From Lotus japonicus (lineage: Eukaryota; Streptophyta; Magnoliopsida; Fabales; Fabaceae), in NCBI RefSeq assembly GCF_012489685.1, contig NC_080046.1:25364223-25428222 (forward strand): a stretch of DNA of 64,000 bases. Reading direction: 5' to 3'. The position numbers and the translations under genes are program-made. Position 1 is the first letter of the stretch, and each line of letters opens with the position of its first letter. Shown in pieces: positions 10,750 through 20,283 of this stretch. A model generated the notes under the pieces. The model saw only the letters and a list, made by a program, of their open reading frames with translations, did no database searches and was not told the DNA's origin.

Positions 10750-12008
10750 TGAAGGTATGAAAAACGATAGAAAGGGGGGGGGTTTGAATAGCGTTTTCAA
10801 ACTAAAACTTTTCCCACTTGAGATTTTAACAAATCTCTTCAAACACAGAAGATAAAAGTGCTAAGATAAGAGTTGAGGAAAGCACACAATGATTTTATCC
10901 TGGTTCACTTGATAAATCCCTCAAGCTAATCCAGTCCACCCGTTAAGGTGATTTCTTCCTTCTTAGAATGAAGGCAATCCACTAATCAGAGTTTGTTACA
11001 ACTGCACTTGCAACCTGCAAAGTGACTAACAATACAATGACTTAGCTATCACTAAGATTCACTCTCTTAGTCTTCTCAAGGATCTAACAAACCTTGGTCT
11101 GCTTAAGGAAAAACAAACAACTGTTTGAGAGGTTGGGTTTACAAAGAAATGCTTCTCAGAAAGCTAAAGTAAACACAATAAGAACAGTTTGAAGAAAGAT
11201 TGCTAAGAGAATATTTGAATATTGCTTGAGCTTGAACAAAATTTCTTTCTTAGGCGGCATCTTTCATCTTCAGCCTCTTTATATACTCCAAGGATTAGGG
11301 TTTAGACGTTGCATGGAATGCTACCATTGGAGGGCAGATATGAGATTTTCAGGTTCTGCTGTGGCTGAACACGTTAGGTAAGGTTGTCAGGAATAGTACA
11401 GTTGCTTTTGTACTTGGATAGCGACTTGACCTTTAACCTAGATGAATTCTGATCAGAGCGATGCTTCATGTTGGAACTTGTGAAGCTTGGTGATTAGAGT
11501 CAGAGGGAAGCTTGGATCCTCTGACCTTTGTAACTTCTGCTTCTGGACTCAGAGGAGAAATACTTGGTCTTCAGAGCCAGCTTACTCTTTGACTTCAGAG
11601 CCTTCACTTCTCAGCTACTGGACCTTCAGAACTTCTGGACCTTCAGAGCCTCTGAACCTTCAGAGCTTTTGGACCTTTAGAACTTCTGGACCTTCAGATC
11701 CTCTGGACCTTCAAAGCTTCTGGTCTTCAAAACTTCAAGTGATCTGAATCCATATCAGAGCTTAACTATCTTCAGATTATCTGAAGCCTATTCTACTGTT
11801 CAGTTGAACATAGTGAGTGCGAAAGCATTGCGTAGGTTACTCTTTGAGCATAGTGCTTCTGATTTATGTGTAATTAGACCAAAGTCAGAGTCTATCATTT
11901 AAACACTCAGAAAACAATGTTAGAGTACCATAATTGTTCATACATAATAGTTAACATGTAATCATCAAAACATAGAGTTGTACTACATGATCAAAACTTG
12001 ATCTTACA
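10750..12008 (-). repeat. 3' LTR of Sirevirus C
   Basis: Starts (plus strand) TGAAGGTATGAAAAACG with a long G run and ends CTTGATCTTACA, giving the usual TG...CA ends. The middle (11,560-11,745) is a degenerate array of about 18-bp units around CTTCTGGACCTTCAGA. The LTRs of A and B have only a looser version. The translatable frame across this array is a repeat artefact. Confidence 0.85.
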
Positions 12009-12600
12009 ATCTCCCCCTTTTTGATGATGACAAAACCAAGTATTTTGATGAATAATTCTTAAACAATAAATTGAATTCACTCAGAGTTTAGAGAATAGAG
12101 ATAAACTTATCCTGAGGTGAATGGTTTATGTTGCTCATTCTGAATCCAAGTCACAGCATGATTCTGAGCTTAGCTCCCCCTGAATCTAAGACTTAATGAA
12201 AACATTAGTAATATCTAGATTCTGAGCTAAATAATAAAAGAGTTCAGAGTGAGAATTTATGACATAGATACACTTCAGAAGAAGTGAAAATGTATTCCTT
12301 GCAAATGCCCACCGACCGATCTATGGTCATAAAGAATGAAACTCTTAAATTCTCCAAAAGAAAGAGTAATCACACTAACACAGCTTACACATCAAACTGG
12401 TTGTACTCCCCCTTTTTGAAATAAGCAAAAAGCATGGGTGTGAAAAACTTAGCTTGAAGTACAAGGTACTCCCCCTTAGAGAAGGTCTAAGTTAAAAAAA
12501 AAGGAGAAAAGGATAATAATATAATTAATTAAGAAAATAGTTAATTAATACAGATGAAGAAAATTAAATGAACTGAAGAACACCGGCCAAAGAAGAAAAG
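12009..12600 (-). other. 3' non-coding region of Sirevirus C with multiple polypurine tracts
   Basis: No gene. On the minus strand, GGGGGAG-type tracts occur next to the LTR (complement of ATCTCCCCCTTTTTG at about 12,009-12,023) and again near 12,173, 12,405 and 12,471. The same arrangement is found in A and B. Repeated polypurine tracts downstream of env are a known feature of Sireviruses and prime plus-strand DNA synthesis. Confidence 0.75.
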
Positions 12601-12709
12601 AACGTTTACCACCGGCCAAAAGGTTAAATGCTTGCATCGGTTTCCAATGAAGATATCCCGAGAAAGTGCTTTAGCATTAACATCTGGAGACGTAACTCAG
12701 CTTATAAAA
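12601..12709 (+). promoter_or_regulatory. Putative promoter of the antisense ORF, copy C
   Basis: AACGTTTACCACCGGCCAA at 12,601-12,619 is nearly identical to the same motif upstream of the antisense ORF in A and B, although the surrounding sequence has diverged. AGCATTAAC is also shared. A TATA-like box (TATAAAA, 12,703-12,709) lies 63 nt before the ATG. The direction is opposite to the retrotransposon transcript. Promoter activity is inferred, not shown. Confidence 0.5.
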
Positions 12710-12765
12710 CGCAGGTAAAATAATAACAGTCTTCACAACTCATCTGCTACAGAATTCAAATAGCA

Positions 12766-13155
12766 ATGAAATCATACATAGCTTGCTTAGAAGAGCTCAG
12801 GAAGAAGGCATTTGATGAAGACTTGTTCATCAATGTTAGGCATCCAGAGGATCCTAGCATCTACCAGCTGACCAATCAGCTGCTGGGGATGGGTCTTAGT
12901 CCGGAGATGGACAACATCCTCAGAGGTTTTCTCAGTTTCGTGGAGGAAATGCAAGAACTCTTCCAGAAGGAGCTGTACCTCTATGAAGAAATCAGAGCAG
13001 TAGAGGCGGCTCTGGAGACTATGGAAAAGGGTCCTGAGAGGCAGGAGCTGCGCCGGAGCTTGGTCCACTTAGAATATAGGCAGCATCATCTGGAACTAGA
13101 TAGGATAGAGATGCGTAGGCAATGTAGAAGATTGAGGAAAAATCCTCCTTTTTAA
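12766..13155 (+). CDS. Antisense small coiled-coil protein of Sirevirus C
   Basis: Encodes 129 residues on the strand opposite to the host element, between its env-like gene and 3' LTR. The start MKSYIACLEELRKKAFDED aligns without gaps to MASY..ALEELRKKAFEED in copies A and B. Further conserved blocks are NVRHPE, FLSFVEEMQEL and the C-terminal RRQCRRLRKNPPF ending exactly at the stop. The middle (about 55-115) is charged, heptad-like helix. An AATAAA lies at 13,182-13,187. No known domain, signal peptide or membrane segment is recognised. The function is unknown. Conservation at protein level between diverged elements argues that it is a real gene and not an ORF by chance. Confidence 0.6.
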   Translation: MKSYIACLEELRKKAFDEDLFINVRHPEDPSIYQLTNQLLGMGLSPEMDNILRGFLSFVEEMQELFQKELYLYEEIRAVEAALETMEKGPERQELRRSLVHLEYRQHHLELDRIEMRRQCRRLRKNPPF

Positions 13156-13384
13156 ATGATGTAATGCTGGTTTGAATTATTAATAAAAAGCATTTTCAAT
13201 TATATGTTGTGTTAAGAATGCAAAAAATCATAGATAAGACAAGTAATCAAATAACATATGAAGTCAGGAAACACATAATGCAAAATGTCATAAGATAAAC
13301 ACAAATTAAAAGAAAGAAAGATAAATTACTAAGATAGTAAAATCAGAGTAAAAGGAAATAATTAAAACAGAGAAAGTTCCTAAA

Positions 13385-15657
13385 CTAAGGCTTGGGTGTT
13401 CTGCGGAGAAGCTCAACAAGCATATCTGCCATACTTTTGACCATAACTTCTTGAGTTTCAAGACGTCGTTCAATATTATCAAGTCTGGAAGATCCTGGCT
13501 GATTTGAAGCAGACGGAGTGACTTGATCAGAGGATGGAATTGCAGAGCCTTGTTCAGAGTGAGGAACTTGAGCAGAGGTGGAGGCTATATCAGTAAATGG
13601 AATGATCACAAGTGCTTGATTCCTCAGAGCATCAGCTTCAGCTTGTAGTCTAGCAACTTGTTCCAGAGCTTCCAACCTTGCCGCTTCACGTTGTTCAGCT
13701 TCAAACCTTGCTGCCGCTTCTTCTTGCTCTTTCTTCTTTCTTGTTTCTTCAATTGCAGCATAGAGCTGGTCTCTTAACTTCTGTTCATTCAGTGCTTCTC
13801 TTCTTCTGAAGCGCTGGCTAGCAGCTTCAACTCTTTGATCCTTTTCAGCAGTAAGAAAACTCATCATCACTGCAACTTGGTCAAGCATCCAAGTGCATAG
13901 ACGATCCCTGTCTTCAGCAACCATGTCTGGTTTCTCACTGAGGTTAGTACGACCATGCACGTTGCGAACCCTTATAGATGCTTCATGATTAAATAAGTTG
14001 ATGCAATCAAGCAGGGTGTTTGGTCCAAGATAGGTATAGGGAACGATTGAGAGATTGGTTTCAGGTGAGGAAGGATGATTGCTACTAGTAGCTTCAGAGA
14101 TAGCCTGAGGAGAACCAATATGCAGAGTCTGAGGTGCAGAGGTATTGGTCTCAGGGTTTGGATTAGAAGTCCCAGTCTCAGGATTTGGAGATTTGACTGA
14201 AGAGTGGTTTGAGACAAACTTTTCATTCTGAGGAGGAGGAGAAGGAGGAAGAGGTGGTGGTACTGAAGTCAGAGGGACCGCTTTGATTGGAAAATCAGGA
14301 GCAACCAGAGGTTCTGGTCTGGGTCCTGGATAGCGGTTTGGGCTTGGAACTCTTAGGTAATATTCAGGAATTTCTGAGAGCCTTTCACTTGCAACTTGAA
14401 AGAGTTTTCGAGTAGACTAAGAGTTGTTGGATGGAGAGGAAATGGCAACATTGGTAGGAAAGGATACAGAAGGAGCAGGAGAGAGAGATTCTCTATTAGA
14501 GGGTTCTTGATTAGAATGATCAGAGGGTTTTGGCTCAGAGTCAGCCTTTTCAGTGGTTGGTGTCTCAAGAGCTTGTGTTTCAGAAGCTTGTGGATTGTAT
14601 GGAAGTATAATGGGTGAGGTTTGTTCAGAGGACTTGGGAGTTTGGAGCATTTTCCAGAGGGGTTCTTCCTCAATGGAAGGTTGAAAGAATGAAGGCCTAG
14701 GTGGTGAGATGTGAGAAGTTGATTGATCAACTGGTGTGGGTTCAGGAAGAGGAGAAGGTAAGGTTATGGTAGCATCAGGGTTGGATTCAACAGGAATTGC
14801 ATCAACCAAATTTAAATCGTCTTCATCTGAAAGAACAACAAACTTACTTGAAGCTCTGGTAGAAATTGCAGCTCTAGTAGGCTCAAGATGAGTGACTCTG
14901 GTTGCAATTCTAACCTTCTTTGTCTTCTTCTGAGGTGGTGGTTCATCATCATCATCTCCATCAGAGGGATCCATTGTCTCAGAGGTGTCCTCTTGCTTCC
15001 TCTTGGTCTTCTTCTTCTTAGGAGACTCAAAGTCCGGAGGATCTGGTAGAGTTCTGAAGAACTCATCCACATCAATTTCAAAACCTTGCCTCTTCAGATC
15101 ATCAAGATAGTACCTGATGGCCTCTGGATCATCAGCCTTTGACCAGAGAGGGTAGTCCTTCAGAGGGACTCTTCTTTTCCTTACATCAGACTTTGTAGTA
15201 GCAGAGCCAGCTTCAACTTTTGTATCTATCAGGCCCATCCTCTTCATTGTTGTAGGAGTGAAGACATCTCCAACAATAGTTGTTAGGTCTTCAATGCATC
15301 CAGCCTTGGTCAGAGCGTTTATCAACTTGCTCTCAATGAATAAATCAGATAGCAATCTGCCAAATGGAATGTATTTTATTGCAGATTTGGGTGAAGCAGT
15401 AGTTCTTGACTTTCTGATTCAGTCCTTGAGATAGGAGAACAAAAAGTAAGGCAGACAGACTTTGGTGTGTTCCTTGATGAAGTAAAGCAACACCTTCTGA
15501 TCAGTGAAGTTGATATAGTCTCGAGAACTTCCCTTTGGCCTTTGATTGATGCAGTTCAGTAAGATCTTGTGTCAAATCCTCAGATTAGGGTGAAGTTCCT
15601 TTGTCTTGCAATCATTTTTACCTGGTTTCCAGGTAGAGTGTAGCGCCTTGTTGATCG
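13385..15657 (-). pseudogene. Env-like protein of Sirevirus C, broken
   Basis: Similar to the env-like proteins of A and B: an N-terminal domain part (KYIPFGRLLSDLFIESKL, GCIEDLTTIVGDVF), a PLKDYPLW motif, Lys-rich and acidic stretches, a Pro/Ser/Thr-rich middle, and a C-terminal coiled coil rich in Arg, Glu and Ala ending at 13,385. In-frame stops lie near 15,420 and 14,415, and element E cuts off the N terminus at 15,663. Env-like proteins of Sireviruses have no proven entry role, and I see no clear signal peptide or membrane segment in the visible part. Confidence 0.7.
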
Positions 15658-15662
15658 AGTAC

Positions 15663-16847
15663 TGTAATGCCCCGATTTCTCGAGTGTCACACAGTAAACC
15701 AAACGTCACCATTTTCGTAAAGAATTTTTGCTGTTCAATTATTAATCTTGATTTAATGACAAAAGTTCAATTATTGCGAAACTTAAAACTTTACGAATAA
15801 ATTTGCGGAATAAATAATACATGCATTTCTGAATAAAATAACTCTTAATCAAAAGGACCATAAATCAAAAGTACATAAATGAAACCTTGGGCTAAAGCCC
15901 TACATCAGAGTACATCAAAAGAACCCGAAAGTAAAAACTGATAAATAATTGTTCAGCACTACGAAACACTCAACCCCGAGCATAGCAACATCAATCACTC
16001 GTCAAGCCATCCGCAGTTCCTGGGACGCTTCTTCAAAGGAGCCTTGTGTTCCGCCACAAACTCTACTGGTGCAAAAGCTACACCAATGGGCAGGGGAACA
16101 ACAGTCTCAGGTAGGGCCTCTGGAGGCGGGACTGAAAGGTCGCCAAGGTGAACGCCCGTGAAGAACCCTCCTTTCCTGCAGCCCGCTGTGGAGAGTTCGA
16201 GCAAGAACCCTCGTCCCCAGGGTGTAAGAAGCGAAAAAGTGCAAAGGGCATCTCGACCTTGCCCCACTCCATGATCTGAGTCTCGACGACGTTCCCATGT
16301 CGGTCACGTCCCGTGATCGTAGCGCTGCCGACGTAGATGCGACGTACCTGGGCAGAGTCGGTCTGCCAGGCATTGTCCTTGTGCTGATCATGCAAGTCGA
16401 TCGTCCAAGAGGTCACTAACCTCTTGCTCTTCACCATCTGGGCCCCCCCCCAGAATAACACATAAACAAATAACAGGGTCAGATCTGATGTTCTCATATA
16501 AACATTCACATATTCATGTAACTCTCATAAATAACAAGATTTAATAAGGATAATCTTTAAGTTATATCACCGTTAGTCACCTAAGTCCAGTTAGGCTAAC
16601 GACCTCACCATTCACACAACCACCTCAACATCAATGGCCAAATCACGATCATCCGCAGATGAACAATTCTCGGAGGGGACACACGGTACAACCCTCTATC
16701 ACGTGGGGACACACCGTACAACCCACAAAATCACAAGGTGACCGCAGTCAACCAAATCATGTGGGAACACACCGTACAACCCACAAACACCCTCAGGTGC
16801 AAGTAACCGTTTGTCTCTAACAGTACCATCGTTCTCATGGTCCATAG
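15663..16847 (-). repeat. 3' LTR of element E, outer part
   Basis: Begins (plus strand) TGTAATGCCCCGATTTCTCG, the same terminal signature as N (TGTAACACCCCGATTTCCAG) and the complement of the D LTR end. It continues after Sirevirus A at 40,482. Frames across 15,949-16,509 do not resemble proteins and are left out. The repeat array at 16,673-16,784 lies within it. Confidence 0.75.
16673..16784 (-). repeat. Hairpin array in the E LTR
   Basis: Three units share a 14-nt loop of the type RACACACSGTACAA between self-complementary 5-nt arms. Unit 1 (16,673-16,696) pairs GAGGG with CCCTC. Unit 2 (16,703-16,726) and unit 3 (16,761-16,784) pair GTGGG with CCCAC. The one difference between arms is compensated on the other side. 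The hairpins fold equally on the RNA strand of the element. Confidence 0.7.
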
Positions 16848-18065
16848 TGAAGGTATGAAAAACGGTAGAAAGGGGGGGGTTTGAATAACGTTTTCAGTAC
16901 AAAACTACCACCTTAAAGATTTTAACAAATCTTTTCGAGAACTAAGTGCAAAAGATAGAGATAGAAAAGCACACAAGGATTTTATCCTGGTTCACTTGAT
17001 AAATCACTCAAGCTACTCCAGTCCACCCGTTAAGGTGATTTCTTCCTTCTTAGAATGAAGGCAATCCACTAATCAGGTAAGAGTTACAACTGCACTTGAA
17101 ACCTACAAGTGACTAACAATTACACTGACTTAGCTCACACTAAGATTCACTCTCTTAGTCTTCTCTAGGATCCGATCAACCTTGATCTCCTAAAGGAAAA
17201 TCAAACAACTGTTTGAGGTTGGTGTTTACAAGGGTTTGCTTCTGAATAAGCTGAGTGTAAACTAAAATAAATTACAAGATGAAAGAAAGCTTAGAATATA
17301 TCTTGCGCGTGTGTATTGCTTCTTGTCTATTTTTTTTCTTCTAGCCGCTTCTTTCAATCTTCAGCCTCTATATATACTCCAAGGATTAGGGTTGAGCGTT
17401 GCATGGGAAATGCTACCGTTGGAGGGCAGTTCTGGAAAATCCAGCTTCTGCTGTGGCTGAGAACGTTAGGTAGGTCGTCAGGAAGGTACACTTGCTTTTG
17501 TACTTGGATAGCGACTTGACCTTTTAACCTAGGAGACTTCTGATCAGAGGAATGCTTCGTATTGGAACTTGTGAAGCCGGTTGATCAGAGTCAGAGGGAT
17601 AGCACAGATCCTCTGACCATTGTATCTTCTGATTCTGAACTCAGAGGGAAGAACATGGCCTTCAGAGTTTCTTGCTTCTGGACTTCAGAGTTTCCACTAT
17701 TCAGCTTCTGGATCTTCAGAGTCTTCTACACCATCGGAACATCTGAACCTTCAGTGTTTCTTGGTTGTCAGAACTTCTGGATCATCAGAGCTTCTAGCGA
17801 CTGAGTCCTCATCAGAGTTTGTATAGCTTCAGATCTTCTGAAGCTTTTCCACTGTTCATACTGAACATGGTGAATGCGAAAGCGTTGCTTGGGTTACCCT
17901 TTATACACAGTGCTTCTGATTTGTGTGAAATTGAGTCAGGGTCAGAGCCTGTAAATAGCACACTCAGAAAAACACGTTAGAGTACCACAATTGTTCATAT
18001 CAAAAGGTTAACTTGTAATCATCAAAACATAGAGTTGTACTACTAGATCAAAACTTGATCTTACA
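16848..18065 (-). repeat. 3' LTR of Sirevirus A
   Basis: 1,218 bp with TG...CA ends (plus strand TGAAGGTATG to GATCTTACA). No difference from the 5' LTR was found on reading. Small frames inside (for example 17,562-17,804) recur in every LTR of A and B because the LTR recurs, and are not taken as genes. Confidence 0.92.
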
Positions 18066-18704
18066 ATCTCCCCCTTTTTGATGATGACAAAACTAAGATT
18101 TTTGATGAACAATTCTTAAACATTAAACTGAATTCACTCAGAGTTTAGAGATATAGAATAAGACTTATCCTGATGTGAATAGTTTATCTTGCTCATTCTG
18201 AATTCAAGTCACTGCTTGATTCTGAGCTTAGCTCCCCCTGAATCTAATACTTGATGAAAACGTTAGTAAAGTCTAGATTCTGAGCTAAATCATATAAGAG
18301 TTCAGAGTGAAAAGCTTATGACATAGATGAAAAACGAATAATCAGAGCGCATAAGTGATCAGAGTCATGGACAAGGTATCAGAGTCTTGGGTATCAGAGT
18401 CAACTTAGAATCACTTCAGAAGAAGTGAAATGTATTCCTTGTATTTGCCCAGTGACACATCTATGGTCATGAAGGTGGAACTCTTAAAATCTCCAAAAGA
18501 AAAATAAGTCACACTAACACATCTTACATCAAAAACTGGGTTTACTCCCCCTTTTTGTCATAAGCAAAAAGCTTGGGGTGTGAAAAACTTAGCTTGAAGT
18601 ACAAGGTACTTCCCCCTTAGAGAAGGTCTAAGTTGAAAGAAAATGAAGACGATGTAAGAATCAGAGTGAGGCGATAATAAATAGAAGAGTTAATGCAAGG
18701 GATG
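18066..18704 (-). other. 3' non-coding region of Sirevirus A with multiple polypurine tracts
   Basis: No coding frame. Complementary polypurine tracts: ATCTCCCCCTTTTTG adjoining the LTR, CTCCCCCTGAATC near 18,231, ACTCCCCCTTTTTG near 18,544 and TTCCCCCTTAGAG near 18,609. The positions match B and C. Confidence 0.75.
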
Positions 18705-18814
18705 AACGTTTACCACCGGTCAAGTGAGGAAATAGAAGGGTCAGTTACCAAGTACTTAACCTCGAGAAACTGTAAGAGCATTAACTTTCAGAGAGAAAGT
18801 GAAGCCTATAAAAA
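18705..18814 (+). promoter_or_regulatory. Putative promoter of the antisense ORF, copy A
   Basis: AACGTTTACCACCGGTCAA at 18,705-18,723, AGCATTAACTTTC near 18,777, and a TATA-like box TATAAAAA at 18,807-18,814, 57 nt before the ATG at 18,864. All three are shared with B and, apart from spacer sequence, with C. The ORF it would drive has been cut from it by element N. Confidence 0.5.
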
Positions 18815-18863
18815 CGTTGGAGAGAAAGGTAAGCTTCACACCTCGAATAATATTCAGAAAAAA

Positions 18864-18870
18864 ATGGCAT
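18864..18870 (+). pseudogene. Start codon of the antisense ORF, copy A, separated from its body by N
   Basis: ATG plus four bases remain before the N insertion. GGCAT (18,866-18,870) is the target site and is repeated at 30,385-30,389, where the coding sequence resumes. The insertion therefore broke the gene in its second to third codon. Confidence 0.7.
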
Positions 18871-19809
18871 TGTAACACCCCGATTTCCAGGTGTCACTTT
18901 AGTAACCAAAAATAGACTTTACGCTGAAAACAGGTAATTTTTTTTTCGTTTTCTTTCCTTTAAATCAAAACGATAAGGAAGTAAAGACAAAACCCAACTA
19001 CTAAACTAACCAACATACATCAAATATAAACATGTACAGCCTCAGCTGCACTCCCACGTCACGCGCACTCGCAGTGACTCCAAAGCAGTGTGCCCGTAAG
19101 CAAATATATACAGACCCAGAAGTGTAAATGAGAAAACTATAATTACAAACCACTAGGAGAAAGTCGGCCTCAATATGGCCTAAGCAAAGACCCCTATGGT
19201 CCAACTGACTCACTGTGATCCCTCAGTAAGAGAACCACACGAAAAGTCATGCGTCGGAAACCTACCCGATCCCAAAAGCAAAACGAATCAGAGCTCTACA
19301 CAAAACATGACGCCTGCCCAAACCTAACCTCCCAGTGCCAAACCCACAACGATCTGAAGTCGGCAAGTTGAAGCTCAACTCCATGCGCCATAGAACTCCT
19401 TTCGTCAGACGTCCACGCTCGTCAGTCCGGTCCTCCATGACCCTTCCCCGATACGTCGCCCGGTGACCAGCAACATCGATCACCCAAGCGGTGGGGCATC
19501 CCGATCCTGCAGCTCATATTTGATCCCCCCCCGAGGGAGAGACCACCGAGAACCAGTCGGCCATCGACATCTGGCAGCAGGCCGACCGCCCAAACACAAA
19601 CATACAACCAAAGCCAAGGCGCTAGGGTCAACTCACAGCAATAAGTACATATACACTCAACATGTGACAGGGTATATATATAAGTTGTTATATAAGCATA
19701 TAAGTAATCCTAGCATGTTATGGCTCTAACATTGCTTCAATAAACAAACAGCACACAGTCTCAGTCAGCATGAATGTATGCGTGAAATGCACAATATGAA
19801 TCCGGATTT

Positions 19810-20044
19810 GTGACGCGTTCCCGTTCGCCACAAGTGAAGCATTTTCACTATGGATGGACCATTCCCGTTATCCATCCTGGATGAAATCCATCCTGGATGA
19901 ACCATTCCCGTTATTCATCCTTGGTGAACCATTCCCGTTATTCACCGAATGATGAACCATTCCCGTTATTCATCATTAATGCAAGGTGAACCATTCCCGT
20001 TATTCACCATGATATGCACAGGTGAACCATTCCCGTTATTCACC
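19810..20044 (-). repeat. Hairpin array 1 in the N LTR (3' copy)
   Basis: Six full units share the same 12-nt loop CCATTCCCGTTA with perfectly paired arms: GGATGGA/TCCATCC (19,852-19,877), GGATGAA/TTCATCC (19,895-19,920), GGTGAA/TTCACC (19,923-19,946), AATGATGAA/TTCATCATT (19,948-19,977), and GGTGAA/TTCACC twice (19,985-20,008 and 20,021-20,044). A related hairpin with one mismatch opens the array (GTGACG/CGCCAC, 19,810-19,831), followed by AGTGAA/TTCACT. Arms vary between units but always stay complementary. Confidence 0.88.
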
Positions 20045-20131
20045 CGATTGAATGCAACGTGGTTAGCCAAACAACGAATCGCCCTTACCACGAAAGTGTC
20101 TAGCGCACAACCCAATCTCAAACAACCCAAT

Positions 20132-20283
20132 GAGTTAGTGTCGGTCAATACAACACAACTCGGAGTAAGTGTCGGTCAATACAACACAACTCCATCCACA
20201 GAATACACAAGGGTCTAGTGTCGGTCAATACAACACAGCCCAAACAACAAGAGCACCAGGTGTCGGTCAATACAACACGGCTC
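20132..20283 (-). repeat. Hairpin array 2 in the N LTR (3' copy)
   Basis: Four units have the constant core GTGTCGGTCAATACAACAC, itself closed by GTGT/ACAC. They are flanked by outer arms that differ but pair: GAGTT/AACTC (20,132-20,161), GGAGT/ACTCC (20,162-20,193), GGG/CCC (20,211-20,241), GAGC/GCTC (20,251-20,283). The unit spacing is irregular, so this is not a simple tandem repeat. Confidence 0.8.

Larger units (their letters stand above)
10750..15662 (-). mobile_element. Sirevirus (Ty1/copia) C, 3' part
   Basis: Minus-strand Sirevirus whose 3' LTR, polypurine region, antisense ORF and part of the env-like gene are visible before element E interrupts it at 15,663. The remainder (gag, pol, 5' LTR) would lie beyond E, outside the window. 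It has the same architecture as A and B but is clearly more divergent (its LTR is 1,259 bp, and only parts of the env-like and antisense proteins match), so it belongs to another subfamily. It is the outermost and therefore oldest layer of the nest. Confidence 0.85.

Noticed and set aside
11487..11747. 86-codon frame of Ser/Pro/Leu repeats
   Set aside because: It is the translation of the short-period repeat array in the C LTR.
17562..17804. 80-codon frame starting MELVKPVDQSQ, present in all LTRs of A and B
   Set aside because: It recurs only because the LTR recurs, has no domain, and overlaps other equally open frames. The sequence is explained as LTR.
20132..20283. CRISPR-like regularly repeated units
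   Set aside because: Only four units with irregular spacing, no spacer uniformity, in a plant LTR that is present twice. Interpreted as hairpin array.
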